Origin: Streptomyces sp. NBC_00620
GTDB taxonomy: Bacteria > Actinomycetota > Actinomycetes > Streptomycetales > Streptomycetaceae
DNA length: 64,000 nt
Assembly (NCBI RefSeq): GCF_026341825.1
Contig: NZ_JAPENY010000003.1
Location: 1,240,001-1,304,000, forward strand
Direction of reading: 5' to 3'
Below are positions 58,359 through 64,000 of this stretch, in pieces. Position numbers and translations under genes: made by a program. Each line of letters begins with the position of its first letter. Position 1 is the first letter of the stretch. The notes below the pieces were generated by a model. The model was not told where the DNA came from, did not search any database, and saw nothing but the letters and a program-made list of their open reading frames with translations.

Positions 58359-59261
58359 TCAGGCGGTGCGGATCATGCCCTCCTGGACAACTGTGGCCAG
58401 GTGACGGTGGTCGCGCGTGAAGAAGCGGCCCGTGCCCAGTCCGCGGCCGGCGTCCGCGGCCACCGCTTCCTGGACGTAGAGGAGCCAGTCGTCCACCGGT
58501 CCGGGGCGGTGGAACCACATGGCGTGGTCGAGGCTGGCGGTGATGAGCCCGGGCTTGGCCCACGGCAGGTCGAGCACCCGCAGGACGGGTTCGAGGATCG
58601 TGTAGTCGCACACGTACGCGAGCGCGGCCAGGTCCCGCTGGGCGTCGGTCAGCCCCTCGACGGACCGCAGCGGGTCGAACGGCTTCAGCCACACCGCCTG
58701 GTGCGGCAGCTGCTTCCCCTCGACGGTGAGGTAGACCGGGCCGGGCACATGCCGCATGTCGAAGCTGCGGCCGCCTGACCAGTAGGCCTTCGACTCCTCG
58801 GTCATCGTGCCGCCGGAGCGCTCCGCGAGGTAGGCGGCCGAGTCGGGCAGCTCCTCGGGACCCGGTACGACCTCGGCGAGTTGCGTCCCGAAGGTCCCGC
58901 CGGGCTCCCCCGCCGCGAAGTTGGCCAGACAGACGTAGAGGGGCTTGCCGTTCTGGTAGCCGCGTACCTGGCGGGTGCTGTAACCCCGGCCGTCGCGCAG
59001 CACTTCCACCTCGTACCGCACGCTCGCCCCGATGTCGGCCGGGCGCAGGAAGTAACTGTGCATCGAGTGCAGCGTCTTGCCGTCGGACACCGACCGCATC
59101 GCCGCGGCGGCGGCCTGGGCGACCAGGTCGCCGCCGTACGCCTTGGGCCAGGGGCACGGCTGGGTGACGGCGGTGAAGGCGAGGTCGAAGTGCTCGGGCT
59201 CGGCGGCCGTCAGCGCGATGGCCGCGGTGAACGTCTCCGAGGTGAAGTCGGCGGCGGTCAT
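58359..59261 (-). CDS. Acyl-CoA thioesterase II (TesB family)
   Basis: A 300-residue double-hotdog thioesterase. Typical parts are KAYGGDLVAQAAAAAMRSV, LHSMHSYFLRPAD and, in the C-terminal half, ASLDHAMWFHR with the catalytic Asp and ATVVQEGMIR with the Gln. In this operon it may release the hydroxylated aromatic acid from CoA before ring cleavage, or recycle CoA. ATG 59261 overlaps the cupin stop (ATGA). Confidence 0.88.
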   Translation of the reverse strand: MTAADFTSETFTAAIALTAAEPEHFDLAFTAVTQPCPWPKAYGGDLVAQAAAAAMRSVSDGKTLHSMHSYFLRPADIGASVRYEVEVLRDGRGYSTRQVRGYQNGKPLYVCLANFAAGEPGGTFGTQLAEVVPGPEELPDSAAYLAERSGGTMTEESKAYWSGGRSFDMRHVPGPVYLTVEGKQLPHQAVWLKPFDPLRSVEGLTDAQRDLAALAYVCDYTILEPVLRVLDLPWAKPGLITASLDHAMWFHRPGPVDDWLLYVQEAVAADAGRGLGTGRFFTRDHRHLATVVQEGMIRTA

Positions 59262-59740
59262 CGGTCGAGCCAGTCACGCAGGTCGGCGTCGGCGACGTCG
59301 GGGAGGTTCACGACGATGTTCTCCGGTGTGCGGGTGGTCATCCACGTCAGCGGTTTGGTGCGGGAGAGGTTGCACTCGACGTGCGGCATGAAGGGCGGCA
59401 CGAAGACCCAGTCACCCTCCTCCATGTCGACGTAGTCCTCGAACTTCTCGCCGAAGTAGATGCGCGCCCGGCCCGACAGGACGTAGCCGCCGGTCTCGGC
59501 CTCGCCGTGGTGGTGGGTGACCGAGCGGTAGCCGGGATCGTTGCTGACCTTGCCGAACCAGAGTCTGGTGGCCGGAGTGTGCTGAATGCTCACGCCCGAG
59601 ATCCGGACGGCCCCGCCCGAGTCCGCGGTGCCCCCGTCCTCGGAGCCGCCGCGGGTCACGACAGGGGCGACGAGACCGCTGGGCAGTCGGTACATCGAGT
59701 TGTCGCCTTCGAGGCGGTACTTGCTGAGGTCGGGCTCCAC
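59258..59740 (-). CDS. Single-domain cupin, candidate ring-cleavage dioxygenase
   Basis: A 160-residue cupin. The metal motif is THHHGEAETGGYVLSGRARIYFG (H-x-H, Glu and Gly spacing of cupin motif 1), followed by GDWVFVPPFMPHVE with the fourth ligand His in motif 2. No other ring-cleavage enzyme is encoded in the operon, so this is the candidate, for example for a 5-hydroxyanthranilate or gentisate-like product; it is much shorter than bicupin gentisate dioxygenases. GTG 59740 is chosen because CGGAG lies 7 nt upstream; a frame from ATG 59851 would add 37 Pro/Arg-rich residues without a ribosome site. Confidence 0.75.
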   Translation of the reverse strand: MEPDLSKYRLEGDNSMYRLPSGLVAPVVTRGGSEDGGTADSGGAVRISGVSIQHTPATRLWFGKVSNDPGYRSVTHHHGEAETGGYVLSGRARIYFGEKFEDYVDMEEGDWVFVPPFMPHVECNLSRTKPLTWMTTRTPENIVVNLPDVADADLRDWLDR

Positions 59741-59829
59741 GGGTCGGCTCCGTTTCGGTCGTGGTGGGACGGGCCGTTGACGCGCCGGTTCCGGTGCTGC
59801 CGGGTGAGCGGGACCGAGCGCGTCATGTC

Positions 59830-59864
59830 TCGTATTTTTCACCGTCGTCATTTATTGTCAATAC
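59830..59864. promoter_or_regulatory. AT-rich operator/promoter region of the divergent aromatic operon
   Basis: A notably AT-rich stretch in very GC-rich DNA, bounded by CGTATTTTTCA (59830-59840) and TTGTCAATACG (59854-59864). The outer six bases CGTATT/AATACG are inverted repeats and TGACA-like sequence is present on the minus strand (TATTGACAATAA region), suiting a -35 box for the cupin-led operon. It lies between the cupin GTG and the RidA start and is the best candidate PaaX site. Confidence 0.5.
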
Positions 59865-59916
59865 GCATCGCCGGACGGATCGGAACCCGGTCCGAACTCC
59901 CCTGGAGGCCCGCCGC

Positions 59917-60339
59917 ATGACATCCCCCGTCGCCGTGAACCCGGACGCCCTTCCGACCCCGCGCGGCTACTCACACGGAACCCTCGCGGGAAACACGCTC
60001 CACCTGGGCGGACAGACCGCCCTCGACGCCGACATGAAGATCGTGCCGGGCGGCATCGTCGAGCAGTTCCGCCAGGCCTTCGGCAATCTGCTGACCACGC
60101 TCCGCGAGGTGGGGGGCGAGCCCGGGGACCTGGTCAGCGTGACCATCTACCTCACCGACATCCCCGACTACCAGGCCCACGGCAAGGAGATCGGCGAGGT
60201 CTGGCGCGAACTCGCCGGCCCCGTGTACCCGGCCATGGCCGGTATCGGCTGCACGGCCCTGTGGCAGCCCGAGGCGATGATCGAGATCCTCGGGGTGGCG
60301 GTGATCCCCGAGGACCGGCTCCGGGCGCCGCGCGGATAA
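59917..60339 (+). CDS. RidA-family imine/enamine deaminase
   Basis: A 140-residue RidA/YjgF protein. Conserved parts include YSHGTLAGNTLHLGGQTALDAD, FGNLLTTLREVGGEPGDLVSVTIYLTDI and, in the C-terminal half, YPAMAGIGCTALWQPEAMIEI; the usual RidA Arg in the R-S-x-V/A-x-V motif is not seen, and the C-terminal Glu is kept. Members in aminoaromatic pathways act as 2-aminomuconate-type deaminases, so removal of the amino group after ring cleavage is plausible. ATG 59917 has TGGAGG upstream. It is divergent from the cupin-led operon and convergent with paaX. Confidence 0.85.
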   Translation: MTSPVAVNPDALPTPRGYSHGTLAGNTLHLGGQTALDADMKIVPGGIVEQFRQAFGNLLTTLREVGGEPGDLVSVTIYLTDIPDYQAHGKEIGEVWRELAGPVYPAMAGIGCTALWQPEAMIEILGVAVIPEDRLRAPRG

Positions 60340-60380
60340 GCGGTGCGCACCCGCGGTTCTTCAGGGACCCGCAGGTACGG

Positions 60381-61235
60381 TTATCCCGCCCCGTGGACGA
60401 CCACCATCGCGTGCTCACGCGCCGGCCCGCCCAGCGCCTCGTTCAGCTCGTCGAACATCGCTCCCGCCGTCACCCCGTTCCACCCCGGGGGCAGCAGCGA
60501 CAGCGGGAGTCCCGGATCGCGGTAGGGCAGCCGCCGCCACTGGGTGAGCATCGGGATGTACGTCCGGAACGCCTCCAGGGGCGTCGTCCCGTGCGCCGAC
60601 GTCCGGTCGAGGACGGGGCGGTAGCGGCGCAGGAAGTCGGCGTACAGCGCGGTGAGTTCGTCCAGGTCCCACCACGTGCGGACCTTCGACCGCAGGTCCC
60701 CGAAGGCGAAGTGGTCGCCGCTGAAGATGTCCACGTACGCGGACAGCCCGCGGCGCTCCAGGGTCCGACGCGTCTCCCCCGCCAGGTTCCCCGGCGCCAC
60801 CCACACCCCGGGGGCCGCGGTGCCGAAGCCCAGGCGGGTCAGGCTCGTGCGCAACGCGTGCCGCTTCTCGCGCTCGGACTCGGGCACGGAGAACACGACC
60901 ACCAGCCAGCCGTCGTCCGCGACGGCCCGGGCCCGCTCGAAGATCCGCACGTCGCCCTCGGCGAGCACCTCCAGGGTCGGGTCCGCGAGGGAGTAGCCCG
61001 CCGCGTTCTCGTGGCGTTCGCTACGGAGCACCCCGCGACGCTTCAGCCGGGAGATCGCGGACCGTACGGCCTGCCCCTCCGCCCCGAGGTCCGCCATGAG
61101 CCGCACCACGGAGGCGACCGAGAGCCAGTTGTGCTCGCCTCGCGCGTACAGGCCGAAGACCGTGATGATCAGCTGGCCGAGGCGGGTGTCGCCACCGCCG
61201 GCGGCGACCGTGGCCGGCTGAAGATCCGCTGTCAT
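60381..61235 (-). CDS. PaaX-family transcriptional regulator
   Basis: A 284-residue PaaX-like repressor. The N-terminal winged helix has LGQLIITVFGLYAR and LGAEGQAVRSAISRLKRRGVL; the C-terminal PaaX domain is marked by WLVVVFSVPESEREKRHALRTSLTRLGFGTAAPGVWVAP. The original PaaX responds to phenylacetyl-CoA, so an aryl-CoA inducer is expected here, matching an operon that makes aryl-CoA esters. It is convergent with ridA; only 41 bp lie between. Confidence 0.9.
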   Translation of the reverse strand: MTADLQPATVAAGGGDTRLGQLIITVFGLYARGEHNWLSVASVVRLMADLGAEGQAVRSAISRLKRRGVLRSERHENAAGYSLADPTLEVLAEGDVRIFERARAVADDGWLVVVFSVPESEREKRHALRTSLTRLGFGTAAPGVWVAPGNLAGETRRTLERRGLSAYVDIFSGDHFAFGDLRSKVRTWWDLDELTALYADFLRRYRPVLDRTSAHGTTPLEAFRTYIPMLTQWRRLPYRDPGLPLSLLPPGWNGVTAGAMFDELNEALGGPAREHAMVVVHGAG

Positions 61236-61273
61236 GCCAGCACGATAGCCATCAGTCGCCGTCGGCGAACACG

Positions 61274-61289
61274 CCGCGGGCGCCCGCGG
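61274..61289. promoter_or_regulatory. 16-bp perfect palindrome between paaX and the SWIM gene
   Basis: CCGCGGGCGCCCGCGG is a perfect palindrome; with two flanking positions (AC...GT) it extends to 22 bp with one mismatch pair. It lies 39 bp from the paaX start and 54 bp from the SWIM-gene start, so it could be an operator for either gene. Confidence 0.4.
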
Positions 61290-61342
61290 TGTCTGTCAAC
61301 GGTTCTCCTGGCCCTGTCACTGCCCAGCCGTAACGTGGCCGC

Positions 61343-62725
61343 GTGACCTCACACATACAGTCCTACGCCTACTTACACCCGTCGGCCGTGCACGAGTCCA
61401 CGGCCGGGCGGCGCACCCTCGGGCTTGAGACCTCCGGTGGTGCAACGCCGGCCGGCGAGGCGGCCAATCCGCGGTTGTTCAGCGGCTTCCTGACAGCGCC
61501 GGCCGCCACGGCGGCGGCATTGCTCACCGTCGCCGACATCGCGGCCACCCGCTTCTACCAGCCGGCCGCGCCGGCCTCGCTGGACCCGGTGGTGACGGCC
61601 GACGGTGACCGGCTGCGGATGGAGTCATTCTCCGGCTGCTGCGGCGCCTACGCCCGCCTCGACGTGCTCGCGCCGGGCCTCGACGGCGACGACGTCGGCC
61701 ACGGCACGACCAACGTCGACATCAACTCCCCCCTCAGGCGGGCGCTCGCCAGGCTCGGCGGGCTTGATCCACTGCATCTGACGGTCGGACCCGACGAGTT
61801 GGCGGTCACCACCTTCGACGGCCGGTTCGTGGAGAAGCAGGTCCCGCTGCCGGAGCGCTGGTTACGCGGCTTCGCCGAGGCACAGGTACTCGCGGCGGGT
61901 TTCACCCTGCGCGCCGAGGTACCGGCCGCGGAGGCGGCCGCCTTCCTGCGGACCCTTCCACGGCCCACTCTCCGGTCCAGTGCCCGTACGACGCGCTGGG
62001 TGGTGCCCGTGGGCGGCCGCACGCTGCGCCCCACGAGCAGGCCGGCGCCGGACGCCGTGTGCCTGCCGGGCCCCGAACGACTGCTGGCGCTCCAGCAGGT
62101 GCTGCGGCATGCGACGACCGTGCGCGTGTACGCCCCGGACCTCGCGGAGTCCGACGCGGCAGCCGTCACCTGGGAGCTCCAACTACCCGGCATGCGGCTG
62201 ACGTTGATGCTCTCCCAGAACGCCTCACGGGGGTTCTCCGGCGAGGGCGGCGTACTCCACGACCTCGCCACCGGCACGGCGGCGGACGACGCGGACCTGG
62301 TCTCGGCGCTGCTGGCCTGGGAGCCGAGGATCGACGTGGCCGAGCTTTCCGGGCAGGCGGACCTGCCCGCCGACCGGGTGCGTGCCGCGCTGACGGTGCT
62401 CGGGGCGTCCGGCCAGGTCGGCTACGACCTCGCGGAGGAGGCGTACTTCCACCGGCACCTGCCGTACTCGGCGGGCGACGCGGAGGCGCGCAACCCCAGG
62501 CTGCGGCGCGCGCGGGCACTGGTCGCGGACGGGGCCGTACGGCTGGACGGCGCACTGGCGTCGGTCGGCAGGGGCGACCAGGGCCATCTCGTACGCGCCG
62601 ACGACACGGGACGGCTGAGCTGTACGTGTCTGTGGTGGGCGAAGTACCGGGGAGGACGCGGGCCGTGCACGCACGCGCTCGCCGTGCGCATGGTCCGGGA
62701 CACGGCGACGGAGGCCGCACGATGA
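61343..62725 (+). CDS. SWIM zinc-finger protein with two TTA codons
   Basis: A 460-residue protein whose C-terminus carries a SWIM zinc finger: CTCLWWAKYRGGRGPCTH (C-x-C-xn-C-x-H, about residues 425-445). The N-terminal 400 residues are not recognised. Leucines 11 and 174 use the rare TTA codon (61373-61375 and 61862-61864), so translation should depend on the developmental tRNA bldA. GTG 61343 is used as start. It overlaps the next gene by ATGA. SWIM proteins of this sort often occur with MoxR-ATPase and VWA-domain genes, which might lie beyond the window. Confidence 0.82.
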   Translation: MTSHIQSYAYLHPSAVHESTAGRRTLGLETSGGATPAGEAANPRLFSGFLTAPAATAAALLTVADIAATRFYQPAAPASLDPVVTADGDRLRMESFSGCCGAYARLDVLAPGLDGDDVGHGTTNVDINSPLRRALARLGGLDPLHLTVGPDELAVTTFDGRFVEKQVPLPERWLRGFAEAQVLAAGFTLRAEVPAAEAAAFLRTLPRPTLRSSARTTRWVVPVGGRTLRPTSRPAPDAVCLPGPERLLALQQVLRHATTVRVYAPDLAESDAAAVTWELQLPGMRLTLMLSQNASRGFSGEGGVLHDLATGTAADDADLVSALLAWEPRIDVAELSGQADLPADRVRAALTVLGASGQVGYDLAEEAYFHRHLPYSAGDAEARNPRLRRARALVADGAVRLDGALASVGRGDQGHLVRADDTGRLSCTCLWWAKYRGGRGPCTHALAVRMVRDTATEAAR

Positions 62726-64000
62726 AGCTGATGGAACGTGTGGCGGCCGGCGATGTCGGCGGAGTGGTCCGGGAACTGGGTGAGCTGACGCCGGATCAGC
62801 GAGGGGCGTGCGCCGCCGAGTTGACGGCCCTGTTCGAGGTCATCGTCCGGCGTGAGAACACGGAGGCGGAGAGGATCGCCCTGTTCGCCGCCCGACTGGG
62901 ATGTCAGGTCACCCCCGAGGCCACGGCGGCCTGGATCCGGACGTACCCGTACTTCACGATGGACACCTGGACAGTGGACCTCCTGGACCTGTACCCCGTC
63001 GCATGGCGGACCGAGTTGGTCGCGCACCTCGGCGAACAGGCGACGACAGCCGGCGCGGTGTTCGCGGTCACCGAGCACCTCGTCCGCGACACCGGCTGTT
63101 CGCCGCCGGCCTCGCACGAGTTCGTCCTGGCCTGGCTGTACGACCGCGCCGACGGCCGGGAGCGGCGCCCGCGGGTGCTGGGCGGAGCACCGGGTGCCGA
63201 CTTCCTGGAGCGGCTGCGCGCTGACGACTTCACCCCGAAGCTACTCCCACTGGCCGTGGCCCGACCGGGGCGCCTCCTCTTCGGCTGGCACACGTCTCAA
63301 CGGCCGCTGGAAGCGCTCATCGGTCTCACTGCCGAAGGCGTCGTGGACCGTGACGAGCTGATCCACAACCTCTTCGCGGACATGGTCGGCGATCCGCCGC
63401 ACGGGACGCAGGCGGTGGTCACGCTGGAAGCATTCGCGCTCAGCCCTGCGGAACACGCCGGGGTGGCCCGCGAACGCGCCGCGCTGGTCGACCACCTTCT
63501 CGGGCGTCTCCTCGAAGACGGTACGCGCATGGAGATCGCGCCCTTCCTGGTGTTCCTGCGGGCCCTGGCCTCCACACCGGCCGAGAAGGCGCTCGTGGTG
63601 AGGGACTACCTGGCGCTGCTCGACCGGTCGTTGCCGGTGGCCACCTACGCCCAGGAGGTCCTGACCGGCCTTGACGAGGCGGGGCTGCTGGAGCCCGGGT
63701 TGTTCACCGAGGCGTGCGAACGGGTCCTGCTCCGCCCGGAGAAGAAACTGGTGCGCGCACAGCTCGGCTGGCTCGGCCGGGTGGCGCGGCGGGATCCGGC
63801 GCGGGCGGGCCGGGTGCTGGTCGACGCGGCGACGACGTTCGGCCACCGCGAGATGACACTGCAGGAGCAGGCGCTCAAGCTGGTCGCGAAACATCTCAAG
63901 GCCGCCGACGACTCGGTGCTGCCGGAGCTGCGGGCGGCCGCCGAACAGCTCAGCCCGGGGCTGTCGGCGCGGGCCGCCGAACTGCTCGGCACGGCCCAGG
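62722..64000 (+). CDS. Large protein, probably DUF6493-like, 3' end outside window
   Basis: At least 426 codons, open to the window edge, starting at ATG 62722 in the ATGA overlap with the SWIM gene. The visible part is almost wholly helical, with repeated units of about 40-50 residues (for example LLDLYPVAWRTELVAHLG, LIGLTAEGVVDRDELIHNLFADM, LTGLDEAGLLEPGLFTEACERVL), resembling HEAT-like repeats. From memory this matches proteins labelled DUF6493 that accompany SWIM genes in Streptomyces. No catalytic motif is visible. The strict overlap indicates that the two proteins act together. Confidence 0.6.
   Translation, partial: MKLMERVAAGDVGGVVRELGELTPDQRGACAAELTALFEVIVRRENTEAERIALFAARLGCQVTPEATAAWIRTYPYFTMDTWTVDLLDLYPVAWRTELVAHLGEQATTAGAVFAVTEHLVRDTGCSPPASHEFVLAWLYDRADGRERRPRVLGGAPGADFLERLRADDFTPKLLPLAVARPGRLLFGWHTSQRPLEALIGLTAEGVVDRDELIHNLFADMVGDPPHGTQAVVTLEAFALSPAEHAGVARERAALVDHLLGRLLEDGTRMEIAPFLVFLRALASTPAEKALVVRDYLALLDRSLPVATYAQEVLTGLDEAGLLEPGLFTEACERVLLRPEKKLVRAQLGWLGRVARRDPARAGRVLVDAATTFGHREMTLQEQALKLVAKHLKAADDSVLPELRAAAEQLSPGLSARAAELLGTAQ

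Overview
The window is high-GC actinobacterial DNA, almost certainly a Streptomyces chromosome. The signs are strong third-position GC bias, many GTG and TTG starts, ATGA/GTGA stop-start overlaps, a four-gene conservon and TTA codons confined to one gene. It holds about 52 protein genes, two of them cut by the window edges. I saw no rRNA, tRNA, CRISPR array, prophage or insertion sequence.

Layout. 1-4.3 kb: a partial MDR dehydrogenase, a serine beta-lactamase-fold hydrolase with an MFS exporter, and a divergent TetR gene with two tandem palindromes. 4.4-12.4 kb: an osmoprotectant-type ABC importer (ATPase and two permeases); its likely lipoprotein receptor lies about 4.5 kb away, across a conservon (cvnA-D). 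12.5-14.5 kb: a HAL/PAL-like lyase with an altered MIO triad, and a PAS protein.

14.6-35.1 kb is the most coherent part and reads as an oxalotrophy island. It encodes oxalyl-CoA decarboxylase (oxc), two formyl-CoA transferases, an AAE3-like oxalate-CoA ligase, a LysR regulator, a PanE-like reductase that may act on oxalyl-CoA, MoaA, a four-subunit NAD-type formate dehydrogenase (fdsGBAD), a YdeP-type molybdenum oxidoreductase, a beta-carbonic anhydrase, a short acyl-CoA-dehydrogenase-like protein and two paralogous GntR/FCD regulators. Two DNA motifs tie it together. An 18-bp box, CATAC-N8-GTAT, lies before fdsG, both gntR genes, panE/moaA, the short ACAD gene, the carbonic anhydrase gene and frc2, with a divergent version before the PAS gene. 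A T-N11-A box, GATAG-N7-CTATC, lies before oxc, the CoA ligase gene and the YdeP-type gene. The inferred flow is oxalate to oxalyl-CoA, then either formyl-CoA, formate and CO2/bicarbonate (energy), or reduction to glyoxylate (assimilation).

35.2-46.3 kb: a nine-gene leftward operon next to a divergent lacI. It encodes a 3-hydroxyisobutyrate-dehydrogenase-like protein, an M24 hydrolase, a two-subunit 2-oxoacid dehydrogenase E1, a complete branched-chain-type ABC importer with a fused LivM-LivG, and a C-C-hydrolase-like alpha/beta hydrolase. It looks like a catabolic operon for an unidentified substrate. 46.4-51.7 kb: a NarL-type two-component system beside an ABC/FtsX exporter.

51.7-61.2 kb: an aromatic-acid operon (cupin, TesB thioesterase, benzoate-CoA-ligase-like enzyme, fused aryl-CoA monooxygenase/OYE reductase, cyclase/formamidase-like hydrolase, ThDP enzyme), with divergent RidA and a PaaX regulator; it suggests CoA-dependent anthranilate or salicylate breakdown. 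61.3-64.0 kb: a SWIM zinc-finger gene with two TTA codons, overlapping a large partial gene that runs off the window.
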